Part shown: positions 36,453 through 44,420 of the stretch, one piece after another | Layout of the letters: the number at the start of each line of letters is the position of its first letter | How positions within the stretch are numbered: the first letter of the stretch is position 1 | Notes under the pieces: generated by a model | Databases searched by the model: none | What the model was told of the DNA's origin: nothing | What the model saw: the letters and a program-made list of their open reading frames with translations, nothing else | Position numbers and translations under genes: made by a program | Assembly (NCBI GenBank): GCA_021647465.1 | Contig: JAKIUQ010000007.1 | Location: forward strand, 62,001 to 126,000 | Direction of reading: 5' to 3' | DNA from: Emcibacter sp. | GTDB taxonomy: Bacteria; Pseudomonadota; Alphaproteobacteria; Sphingomonadales; Emcibacteraceae | DNA length: 64,000 nucleotides

Positions 36453-37970
36453 TCAGGCTTTTTTGCGGTGGGCCTGCCATTCGTCCCAAAGCTTTTGGTC
36501 AGGGGAGCCGTTATATTCCAGATTGTCCGCACCCAGATTAAAATTGTACCATTTGAGCACATCAGGCACCTCGGCCCCGCCACAGTTACCCTGATAAATC
36601 TGATGAACCGGCAACCAGGCCTGAACATATTTTGCAGGTTCATAATCAAATATGTCCTTACAGCCGAGCGAACAGGTGTGATATTTATCGCCGTTATATT
36701 CAGAGACTTCAAAGGATATGGTTGTCGGGTCATCCATATCGGTAAAGCCCATGGGGATTTGACAGACCTGACACAGCATGGGCAGGGTATCATTGTAAAA
36801 ACGCCGGCCCGCTTTTTCTTCCTTGTCCAGATATTCAAGGCGCGGGCGATAATATTTATCGAAGGTGGTCGGATATTTCTCGGACAGCCAATCCAGCTCT
36901 TCCTTCCCGGGAACCCATGTATGGAACGCCGCCGCATGGGTATAATTATAGAAAATATGCCAAGCCTGATGGCTGATATGCTCGGCCTCCTTGGTGGCAA
37001 TATCGGCATATTTCGGGGGTTTGATCCCGTAACGGGCCAGATCGGCAAACAAGGCACCGCCGGCTTCGGTAAAGTAAATATCCCATGCCTCACGCCATGA
37101 CATAACCCGTTTTGGCAGCATATAATCCATCATCATGGCCACAAGGGCCAGCATACGTGTGCCGCGCCAGAACCATTTATCCATCCAGCGCTGGACGATC
37201 GGAATATTGCGCTCATCCTGTTCCAGCATGAATTTGATCACTTCCAGCCCCAGGGTCATATGCCGCGCCTCATCAGACTGGGCAGAGAAGCCAAAAGTCA
37301 CCGTCGCCATATCGCCGTTAAAAGCCGCCCCTGACATGAATGGCACGAACAACAGATTGGTCAGCACATATTCAAAGGCAAAGGAGATAGAGGTCAGAAA
37401 CTCAAATGGCCCTGCCGTACGGGCATCATCAAAGAAGGATTTTGGCACTGAAAGATACCAGACCCGGTCATGCATATGTGGCGCGCTATGCAGGCCGTCA
37501 AAATATTTATTATAATGGCTCATGGAATGAATTTGGGTCTGCACATGACGCAATTCGTCAATGGCCTGCATTTGGCAGGCAACCCTTGGCCCCACCCCGC
37601 GAAATTGCCGGCCCACATGGGTAAAGCCGCGCGCCGCCTGATACTCCAAAGGCGATACGCCGGTCAGAAATAATTTCAACGCATTGACATAACGGGCATC
37701 CGTAATACCCAGATGACCATTATTCTGCGCAAAACTGTCAATCACCGCATAGAGTTTCTTCTCTTTTTCAGATTGAAATTTCCAATAGGCGTCCATGGTC
37801 AAACGAAAGGGGTCTTCCCAACCTTCCCAATCATGAATGATGATACCTTCATAATTATCATAGGGGAAAACCTTGTCCATATCCTGATAGGTGGTATCCC
37901 AGCCCAGCCCCCGCGTCAGCATGGAATAGCGTTGTTTAATGCCCAGTTTCTTTTTTCTTTTTTCAGCCAT
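36453..37970 (-). CDS. dmpN: Phenol hydroxylase large diiron subunit P3
   Basis: 505 residues, the catalytic alpha subunit. Two EX2H-type diiron motifs are complete: E109, E139 and H142 (DELRH), E200, E234 and H237 (DEARH). A C-terminal zinc-binding-like segment with CQVCQIPMGF and CSLGCKDIF (about 405-440) is also typical. It hydroxylates phenol (and often cresols, benzene or toluene) to catechol using the P5 reductase and P2 regulatory protein. All metal ligands are present, so the enzyme should be functional. Confidence 0.97.
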   Translation of the reverse strand: MAEKRKKKLGIKQRYSMLTRGLGWDTTYQDMDKVFPYDNYEGIIIHDWEGWEDPFRLTMDAYWKFQSEKEKKLYAVIDSFAQNNGHLGITDARYVNALKLFLTGVSPLEYQAARGFTHVGRQFRGVGPRVACQMQAIDELRHVQTQIHSMSHYNKYFDGLHSAPHMHDRVWYLSVPKSFFDDARTAGPFEFLTSISFAFEYVLTNLLFVPFMSGAAFNGDMATVTFGFSAQSDEARHMTLGLEVIKFMLEQDERNIPIVQRWMDKWFWRGTRMLALVAMMMDYMLPKRVMSWREAWDIYFTEAGGALFADLARYGIKPPKYADIATKEAEHISHQAWHIFYNYTHAAAFHTWVPGKEELDWLSEKYPTTFDKYYRPRLEYLDKEEKAGRRFYNDTLPMLCQVCQIPMGFTDMDDPTTISFEVSEYNGDKYHTCSLGCKDIFDYEPAKYVQAWLPVHQIYQGNCGGAEVPDVLKWYNFNLGADNLEYNGSPDQKLWDEWQAHRKKA

Positions 37971-37980
37971 GTCTCTGCTC

Positions 37981-38253
37981 CTATAAGTTCCAGCTCAACT
38001 CAAAATAATCGTCTTCTTCGTCAACATTACCGCCCATACTGATGATGCTCAGATGCAACTCCTGTACGTCCCATTCCCGACCAAGAAGCTCTTCAACAGT
38101 TTCCTGTTTGATGATCAGACGGCCCTCACAGTCAATCTTGACCATCCCCGGATAGATATTGACGGTGGCCTCGGGATTATCCTTTTCGATGGCCTCAATG
38201 ATGGGCCGGGCATCGTCATTATTTTGAAGTGTAATTGATACTACTCTGCTCAT
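37981..38253 (-). CDS. dmpM: Phenol hydroxylase regulatory protein P2 (MmoB/DmpM)
   Basis: 90 residues of the MmoB/DmpM family of cofactorless effector proteins, with typical segments ARPIIEAIEKDNPEATVNIYPG and IISMGGNVDEEDDYFELSWNL. It binds the hydroxylase and tunes its activity. It lies ten bases upstream of dmpN. Confidence 0.94.
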   Translation of the reverse strand: MSRVVSITLQNNDDARPIIEAIEKDNPEATVNIYPGMVKIDCEGRLIIKQETVEELLGREWDVQELHLSIISMGGNVDEEDDYFELSWNL

Positions 38254-38262
38254 CCGAGCCTC

Positions 38263-39261
38263 CTATATTTCAATGCCGGACTTTTGGGCCCGTTTGGTGA
38301 TTTCCATGCGGATTGACGTCATGGCCTCATCGGCGCCGCCGCCCAACACATGGCTGGCGATGGGGGTGAAGGCTTCGATGGCCCGGTCCGTCCAGACAGA
38401 CGCCCATTTCGACAAAAGAGCCGCATTTTCCGGACTTTCCGCCGCCGTGACTTTTAACAGATGATCCAGCCAGCGTTTTTCATCCTTGCCCCAATCCTGC
38501 ATAAATTCATTGAGCATCGACATGGGCGCACCCCCGTGCTGCTGACCTGCCTCGTCGAAATGCTGATAAAACAACGGAAAAACGACGCCGTCCATAGATA
38601 GATTTTGCGCGACCAATAGCTCAAACCAGTCTTTTACGACAAAGCTGTCTTCGGTCATTCTGCGCACCCCCTGCCACAGGTCATTTTCCATCCAGTCGAC
38701 CTTGGCCTGATCCAGACTTTTCCCTGTGCTGTCATCCAACAACAGCCCGACCCGGCTGATGATTTGCGCTATGCCCAGCCGATCCATGGCGGCAAAAAGC
38801 GCGACCTGACTGATGGCCGTGCCGTAAGCCTTGTCAGAACAGTCGCAATTATTCATATTTGCGCCCCATTCATAATGGCGCATCGGCAAAAGAAACTCTT
38901 TGACCTTTTGTTGCCATGCCTCATTCATACTGGCCATCATGTTGCTTTTATTGATGAATTTGAAATGATTTTCTTCGGCCTCCATCATTTTATGGCGGGC
39001 CATGGTATAGGTGCCGTAATAAAGCTGGCGCGGGTCGTTAAAGCTATACCAGTCCTCCATTTCTATGGCTGTCAGGCTTTTGTCATATATTTCCCTGCTG
39101 GGATCCCATGTGGGGCGATAATGAAAGTTCGTTGTCGGCTGAAGATCCCACGTTCCCTCCTGATAGCGGCTGGCCGGCTTGTCTGCGCCCAATCTTTTGG
39201 CGATATGATCATAAGTATGGCGCCGCGGCTGAATAACATTCGTTTTAATTTCCAAACTCAT
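38263..39261 (-). CDS. dmpL: Phenol hydroxylase beta subunit P1
   Basis: 332 residues of the ferritin-like beta subunit family; it shares the alpha-subunit fold but has no diiron ligands. Recognisable segments include YSFNDPRQLYYGTYTMARHKM (about 72-92). It scaffolds the hydroxylase dimer. It overlaps dmpK by four bases. Confidence 0.94.
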   Translation of the reverse strand: MSLEIKTNVIQPRRHTYDHIAKRLGADKPASRYQEGTWDLQPTTNFHYRPTWDPSREIYDKSLTAIEMEDWYSFNDPRQLYYGTYTMARHKMMEAEENHFKFINKSNMMASMNEAWQQKVKEFLLPMRHYEWGANMNNCDCSDKAYGTAISQVALFAAMDRLGIAQIISRVGLLLDDSTGKSLDQAKVDWMENDLWQGVRRMTEDSFVVKDWFELLVAQNLSMDGVVFPLFYQHFDEAGQQHGGAPMSMLNEFMQDWGKDEKRWLDHLLKVTAAESPENAALLSKWASVWTDRAIEAFTPIASHVLGGGADEAMTSIRMEITKRAQKSGIEI

Positions 39262-39542
39262 TTAAAGTCTCCCAGCTGTATAATATTTCCTGCATGATTA
39301 TCTTCACCCCTTAACCTGTCAAAATCGGCTCTGATTGCGGCCGCGCACGTAATCTCTGCCACATGGTTCACCTCGCAAAATTCCTTGAAGGCCGCATAGG
39401 GCATGACAAGTTCTATGGTTAACTCCTCACAGCCCATCGTAAATTCAAATTCCAGGAATTTTCCTTTACGGATACCAAACAGGCGGACTGACTTGCGATA
39501 TTCCTGCAACCGATCCTGATCAAATCGTCTATTCTCTGTCAT
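39258..39542 (-). CDS. dmpK: Phenol hydroxylase P0 assembly protein
   Basis: 94 residues. The pattern RKSVRLFGIRKGKFLEFEF and FCEVNHVAEITCAAAIRADFD matches the DmpK/TomA0/PhhK family, which is needed for assembly or iron loading of the hydroxylase and is not part of the final catalytic complex. It is the first of the hydroxylase genes. Confidence 0.9.
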   Translation of the reverse strand: MTENRRFDQDRLQEYRKSVRLFGIRKGKFLEFEFTMGCEELTIELVMPYAAFKEFCEVNHVAEITCAAAIRADFDRLRGEDNHAGNIIQLGDFK

Positions 39543-39720
39543 AATATGATGCGCCTTTTTGTGTTTTCTTCGACATTACCCCTGTAGTAGCAAGTAGCGT
39601 GCCAACGGTATTTAATTTATAAAATTTTTTAAGGCCTTGTTTTATCGATGCTTTTTTCAGCTCTAAACTCTTGATTCGGTTCGTTTCCTTCGGTTTGATC
39701 AAATCATTAAATGTAACCAA
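39529..39720 (-). CDS. Doubtful 63-residue ORF before dmpK
   Basis: A TTG-initiated frame of 63 codons, Lys-rich, without a recognised domain or signal. It fills most of the 198-base gap between the glutathione S-transferase and dmpK genes and overlaps dmpK by 14 bases in a different frame. No strong ribosome binding site is visible. It could be a small operon protein, or the gap may be an untranslated leader with an internal promoter. Confidence 0.25.
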   Translation of the reverse strand: MVTFNDLIKPKETNRIKSLELKKASIKQGLKKFYKLNTVGTLLATTGVMSKKTQKGASYYDRE

Positions 39721-39740
39721 TATCCAAGTTCACCATATAA

Positions 39741-40367
39741 TCAATATTCCGTAATATCCCGAGGCAACGTCACTGGGTAAGACGCCGCATAAGACGGGCG
39801 TTTGGTGCATCTGCGGAACCATTCTTTCAGATTATGATCGTCATTATTCATGGTTAAGCCATAAGCCAAGGCCAAGGCGAAACGCGGTATCAATGCACAT
39901 TCTGCGGCGGAAAACCCTGCGCCAAAAAAATCTCTTCTACCCAGAATTCCGGCCAGTTTTTTTTGTATTTCATGCCAGGCTGCTGATGTGCTTTGGTACA
40001 ATTCATCCGTGGCCTTATGAAGCGCGCTTTCCCGAACCTGCTTGATATAAGGGAACAGAGATTTGCCGATCTTATGGTCGCTATAACTATGGATTTGCCT
40101 TACCTCGGCCCTTTGTTTCGGCGATCCGGACATCAGGGAGAATTCCGGAAATTTATCGGCCAGATATTCAATAATAACGGCGGACTCCCAAAGAATTAAA
40201 TCACCGTCAACGAACATAGGCACCGTCCCGTTGGGATTATTGGCCATAATGTCCAGGTGACGCTCTCCCAATTTTATGGCCGTCTCTTGCACATCAATGT
40301 CGGCTTCAATAAGGAAAATCCTTACTTTCCAGCAAAAGGGGCAATCGGGTCGGTGATAGAGTTTCAT
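39741..40367 (-). CDS. Glutathione S-transferase
   Basis: 208 residues. The N-terminal thioredoxin-like domain shows RPDCPFCWKVRIFL (about 6-19), the cis-proline loop NGTVPMFVDGD (about 46-56) and the glutathione-binding ESAVIIEYLADKFP (about 60-73). The C-terminal helical domain follows. GSTs of this kind (BphK/XylK-like) occur in aromatic catabolic operons, where they may dehalogenate or detoxify ring-cleavage products. It overlaps the preceding isomerase gene by four bases. Confidence 0.88.
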   Translation of the reverse strand: MKLYHRPDCPFCWKVRIFLIEADIDVQETAIKLGERHLDIMANNPNGTVPMFVDGDLILWESAVIIEYLADKFPEFSLMSGSPKQRAEVRQIHSYSDHKIGKSLFPYIKQVRESALHKATDELYQSTSAAWHEIQKKLAGILGRRDFFGAGFSAAECALIPRFALALAYGLTMNNDDHNLKEWFRRCTKRPSYAASYPVTLPRDITEY

Positions 40368-40975
40368 ATGTTGCGCAGCCTCAAATCATGCAAATATTCT
40401 TTCAGACAATCTATCCGGTCATTACCCCAGAACATCTGATCGCCCACCATAAAAGTCGGCACACCGAAAACGCCCTTTTTCTGCGCCTCTTCCCAATTCT
40501 GGTCCAGCGTTCTAATCAGGTCTTCATTCTTGCTCGCCCGTTTTATCATGCCTTTGCCAAGTCCGATAAGGTCGCCGACCTCCAATAAAACATCGATATC
40601 ACCAATATTGCGCCCTTCGGCCCATTCCTTGCGCATGACTTCGACAACATATGGCTCAAGCAGGCCCTCTTGTTCTGCGATTAACGAGATTGCGCCGGCC
40701 AGCGTTGGGTCCGTATCAAGGGGCGGCGGGGTAAAAGGAATGCCCATTCTTCGCGCATGACGACCAACATCCTGCCGCACCAACGGGATTTTTTTCTTTG
40801 CTCTTTCCGGTGCTGATCTGCCCGACCAGCCGCCAAATGGCTTCCAGATCATTGCGGCGTTATATTCATTAAATATAGAGAACATGCTTTTAGAGGCCAG
40901 ATAGCAATAGGGGCTTCTGAAATTAAAGAAAATACTGATTTCTGTTGGTTCTATTGGGGGAATTGCCATCTTCAT
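40364..40975 (-). CDS. DsbA-family 2-hydroxychromene-2-carboxylate isomerase-like protein
   Basis: About 203 residues from the ATG at 40975 (an ATG at 40969 or a TTG at 40981 is also possible). A kappa-class GST/DsbA fold is visible: FFNFRSPYCYLASKSMF (about 17-33) with Ser in place of the first redox Cys, the insert of helices, and GVFGVPTFMVGDQMFWGNDR near the C-terminus. In naphthalene catabolism (NahD) this family isomerises 2-hydroxychromene-2-carboxylate with glutathione. Its presence in a phenol operon is unusual; it may act on a different glutathione-dependent isomerisation, with the adjacent GST. Confidence 0.85.
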   Translation of the reverse strand: MKMAIPPIEPTEISIFFNFRSPYCYLASKSMFSIFNEYNAAMIWKPFGGWSGRSAPERAKKKIPLVRQDVGRHARRMGIPFTPPPLDTDPTLAGAISLIAEQEGLLEPYVVEVMRKEWAEGRNIGDIDVLLEVGDLIGLGKGMIKRASKNEDLIRTLDQNWEEAQKKGVFGVPTFMVGDQMFWGNDRIDCLKEYLHDLRLRNI

Positions 40976-40996
40976 ATCCAATTTAAAGTAAGAATA

Positions 40997-41022
40997 TCGG
41001 GGGCGGGAATTTCCGCCCCCGA
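40997..41022 (-). terminator. Very stable GC hairpin between DUF1329 and isomerase genes
   Basis: TCGGGGGCGG (40997-41006) pairs perfectly with CCGCCCCCGA (41013-41022) around a six-base loop. On the minus strand it follows the DUF1329 stop and precedes the isomerase start. Only a poor T-run follows (TATTCTT), so it is likely a partial terminator or an RNA-processing/stabilising element that separates expression of the envelope module from the catabolic genes. Confidence 0.65.
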
Positions 41023-41037
41023 CTGTTTAAACGCGCC

Positions 41038-42351
41038 TTATTTTCCCGTGACGCGCATATTTTGAACGGTGAATTTACTGCGCGGGCTAAGCGCGGAATC
41101 AATCTGGCCTTTAAACTGGCCTGTTGTACAATGCGCCCCCTGCACATCAAGCATCATAAAGGAATCATCAATTGATACGCCGGAGCCTTTGTTCTTTTCC
41201 AGATGATAATCAGGATGGGCCTGACCAATGATGAATGTTTTCCACAGGTCACCCTTGCGATCATAAATCACCGTACGCGGCAGGGTGAATGTCTCAGCAT
41301 CAACATAATGGACACGTTTTCCGATCGGATGATTTGGATCAACCGGGGTGGACTCAAGCACATAGGCCTTGCGCAATTGCCAGTCCACCTGCGGGAAACA
41401 GCCGCCCTTTCCGCCATATTCTACAAATTGATAACCATCAGACATTTTATGATCTTCGGTCAATTTCTGCTCATTATGTTTATAGAAAGGCAGCATGACA
41501 TTCCGCGTGCCTTTATAGGCCCAGGACATATCGGATATACGGCCATTGTAACCTTCGAAATCCTCAATCATCAGATCAGACCCAAGGAAACTGTCGGTGA
41601 CCTGACCCGTTGCCAGTCGGCGCACGCGGCGCTGAAATCCCAGATAAAGCCATGCGTTATCCCGCTTTAAGTCATCTTCATAGCGGTGGATCAAAAGCTG
41701 GGTGTTTTTCACATCAAATGGCTCCAGAACCTGCACATAGATCGCGCGAAACAAATTGGCTGGATTCTTGGGCAGGTCCGGCAGGGGCTCATCATTGACC
41801 CGATGCTTTAAATTCAGGAAATGAAAGTTAAACTTCAATGTTCTTTCAACCTTGGCTGAATTCAGGTCACGGAATTTCCAATAAAAAGGATAAACAGAAC
41901 CGCTATCCCCCCAGTTATAGCCATATTTATAATTCCAGGCCAGTTTCTCACCGGCTTTTGGATCATCAATATTCGGCTCTTCCGGGAAAGGGCGACCAGA
42001 AATAAAGCCGCTGATATCCCCCGTTGCCGCACCAAGTTTGGCCGTATTAAGGTTAACGCGTGTCGCCTCGATATAGGCGGCATTCAACTCAAAAGCGATG
42101 GTGTCTGTCACGCTCATTTCAGTCCAGCCGTCCTTGATGAACTGATACATGCCTTCATCCAGGATATCCTTGAACTGTTCCACATTGGACTGGTTGATGG
42201 TCATGCCCCCCTTCAGTCCCTCGTGGGTTGGCACGCTGTTTTTATAGGGATAGAATGACTTTTCCACATCATCCAGATCAGCGGCTGAAGCAGACATAGC
42301 GCCCAAGCCCAGAACCATACCCGTTATCATACTCGTCAATTGTTTTTTCAT
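41038..42351 (-). CDS. DUF1329 outer-membrane-associated protein
   Basis: 437 residues from the ATG at 42351, which has AAGGAA six bases ahead and begins a good signal peptide (MKKQLTSMITGMVLGLG, cleavage after ASA near residue 23); a longer frame upstream runs through the next gene. The body matches DUF1329 proteins, which have a LolB-like fold. They are commonly encoded beside DUF1302 barrels, MMPL transporters and YCF48-like proteins. The function of the family is not established; handling of a hydrophobic compound at the outer membrane is the usual suggestion. Confidence 0.9.
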   Translation of the reverse strand: MKKQLTSMITGMVLGLGAMSASAADLDDVEKSFYPYKNSVPTHEGLKGGMTINQSNVEQFKDILDEGMYQFIKDGWTEMSVTDTIAFELNAAYIEATRVNLNTAKLGAATGDISGFISGRPFPEEPNIDDPKAGEKLAWNYKYGYNWGDSGSVYPFYWKFRDLNSAKVERTLKFNFHFLNLKHRVNDEPLPDLPKNPANLFRAIYVQVLEPFDVKNTQLLIHRYEDDLKRDNAWLYLGFQRRVRRLATGQVTDSFLGSDLMIEDFEGYNGRISDMSWAYKGTRNVMLPFYKHNEQKLTEDHKMSDGYQFVEYGGKGGCFPQVDWQLRKAYVLESTPVDPNHPIGKRVHYVDAETFTLPRTVIYDRKGDLWKTFIIGQAHPDYHLEKNKGSGVSIDDSFMMLDVQGAHCTTGQFKGQIDSALSPRSKFTVQNMRVTGK

Positions 42352-42388
42352 TTTATATTCCTTCATTAAAGAAACCTGTGAACATCGC

Positions 42389-44365
42389 TTAGAAACGATA
42401 CCGAAGTGTGAGTTGAATTTCGTCTTCCCGGCTGGCCATGCCAATCGGCCCGGAACGGAAACGGCCCAGTGGCTCAAACCCGCCAAGACCAACAGAACCG
42501 GCCTGAAAAGGATCCGCATGGAGCGGTGTTGCCGTGAATGGCCCCCATGGATTACAGGAACGGCAATCGTCAAATTTGCGCGGGCCCTTGCCAAATTTAA
42601 AGTTGGCCCCAAGGATAAGGCGCCAGCTGTCATCAATTAACCAGTCAATAGATGGCGCGATAACGGCCGTTCCCGCCCGAAAATCATAGGCTGAGATAAT
42701 CTGGGGGCTCAGCCGGTTTTGCATGTACCAGCCCTTGACCAGAAATGTCATGGTCCAGTTATCTTTCCAGTCCGGAATACCAGCTTTGGTAAAGCCCGGA
42801 AGACCCGCTAGTGATCCCGGCGTATCCACCAATTCATGATCCAGAATATGCTGGCCGAATAACTGCGCGGAGAAAAGGAATGCCTTGTTTTTATTCAGGA
42901 ATGGAATGAAAGTATCCCGATCCCAGCCAATGACATAACGCAAGACATTAGATTCAGAATAGAGCTCCGGCCGTAATGTATTGGCAAATTCCTCGCCCGA
43001 GGTAAAGGCGGCTTCTATCCGAAATACCGACTTGATACTATCGACATAAAAATCCGTTGACGCGCCGAATAAATGAATTCTCGGGAATTCAATATCAAAG
43101 GCAATCAGATAAGGGAATTGCGCAACCTCGCCCGTGAAATTATTCAATGCGGCGGGGCCGGCGCTGCCGCCGCGCAGGGAGGGCAGCTGGCTTAGGTAAG
43201 TCAAATAATTAACCGAGAACCCAACGCCGCTTTTAACGCCTTCGATCTTGAAACCGATTTGTGTATTATCCAATTTCCATTTCGGCATATTTGCATTTCG
43301 GATTCCGATGGAACCCGGCGCAAAATCCGTCGCGGCAAGGCCTGTGGTATTTGGCACAGGTAATCCTGCAAAATTGGCAACAGTACAGCCATTATCCCAG
43401 CAGTTTTTCATGCCGCGAAAGAACCCGCCCGCGCCCAATATTTGATAAGGCGTGCCGCCCTGACCCAATGAATTGGGACGGAATTTATCAAAATTCCAGA
43501 CCAGATTAAGATTCAAATCATCAAATTTTCCAACCGCGCCCATACGATAGTCCAAATTCAATATCCACTGGGGAATACGGATATCTTCCAGTTCGTCATA
43601 AATATTCTGGCGTGAATAATCCACCGGATTAATAACATCCAATACCCGGAAAAGATCTGTACGGCCCCAGACAACCTGTTGCCGGCCAAGGCGAATATTC
43701 AGTTCATGGCCATTGGAAAAAGGAATGCTGCCATCAATATAAGCCTCCCGCAGGAAATCCACACGGCTGTTGAATTCTGGAAACCTCAGGTTATCCAGAC
43801 TAAAATCCATATAGCCCGGAAGGCACCCGCGGCTGTCAACATCACAGGGGCGTACCGGAACACCGAATGACACGCCGCCCTGATCGTTGGCATGGGCATC
43901 GCTGCCAAGAACAATCAAACCCTCATTGGGATTCGCTGCCGCATCAAAACCAAAGAAAAAAGCCCCTGTGGATACGACCCCCCCGCCATGAGGCACAAAA
44001 GGCGGGCCGGCCGAGAAAGTGCTTTGTAAATTGATCGGCCCGCCCGCATTACGGCCATAATCACTTTTATTCAGATCATAAACACCGTCATATGATCCGC
44101 GAAATGTCACATTGAATGTGAGTGAGGAGAATGTATCTCCTGTATTAAATTTCTTGACCAGCTCTAACTGGGCGGTGTTGCGGAATTTTGCCAGCCCCAC
44201 ATCTTTTCGCAGAAATGTCGCATTTTCAATAAAACCGCTCCATTCTAGCGTGCCATCCGCAGAAGTCCCCGCATAGGCGCTGGATGCCCCGGCAAGCGAT
44301 AATGCCGTAAGCATCGACATGGCCGCTGCTTTTTTCCCTGATGTTAAGTATTTTAATTTAGTCAT
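42389..44365 (-). CDS. DUF1302 outer-membrane protein
   Basis: 658 residues with a signal peptide (about 1-33, cleavage after AYA) and an amphipathic beta-strand-rich body ending in LRYRF, the terminal aromatic typical of outer-membrane barrels. It fits the DUF1302 family. A recognisable segment is GRQQVVWGRTDLFRVLDVINPVD, about 230-253. It is 37 bases upstream of the DUF1329 start. It probably forms a barrel that passes a hydrophobic substrate across or out of the outer membrane; the direction is unknown. Confidence 0.9.
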   Translation of the reverse strand: MTKLKYLTSGKKAAAMSMLTALSLAGASSAYAGTSADGTLEWSGFIENATFLRKDVGLAKFRNTAQLELVKKFNTGDTFSSLTFNVTFRGSYDGVYDLNKSDYGRNAGGPINLQSTFSAGPPFVPHGGGVVSTGAFFFGFDAAANPNEGLIVLGSDAHANDQGGVSFGVPVRPCDVDSRGCLPGYMDFSLDNLRFPEFNSRVDFLREAYIDGSIPFSNGHELNIRLGRQQVVWGRTDLFRVLDVINPVDYSRQNIYDELEDIRIPQWILNLDYRMGAVGKFDDLNLNLVWNFDKFRPNSLGQGGTPYQILGAGGFFRGMKNCWDNGCTVANFAGLPVPNTTGLAATDFAPGSIGIRNANMPKWKLDNTQIGFKIEGVKSGVGFSVNYLTYLSQLPSLRGGSAGPAALNNFTGEVAQFPYLIAFDIEFPRIHLFGASTDFYVDSIKSVFRIEAAFTSGEEFANTLRPELYSESNVLRYVIGWDRDTFIPFLNKNKAFLFSAQLFGQHILDHELVDTPGSLAGLPGFTKAGIPDWKDNWTMTFLVKGWYMQNRLSPQIISAYDFRAGTAVIAPSIDWLIDDSWRLILGANFKFGKGPRKFDDCRSCNPWGPFTATPLHADPFQAGSVGLGGFEPLGRFRSGPIGMASREDEIQLTLRYRF

Positions 44366-44420
44366 TTAGTCCTCCCGATTATGTTTTAAAGGAACCTGTT
44401 AAATACGCCGTAAAAACACA

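Noticed and set aside
42352..42636. N-terminal extension of the DUF1329 frame
   Set aside because: It runs antiparallel to no feature but overlaps the DUF1302 coding end in another frame and lacks a signal; the ATG at 42351 has a good ribosome binding site and signal peptide.
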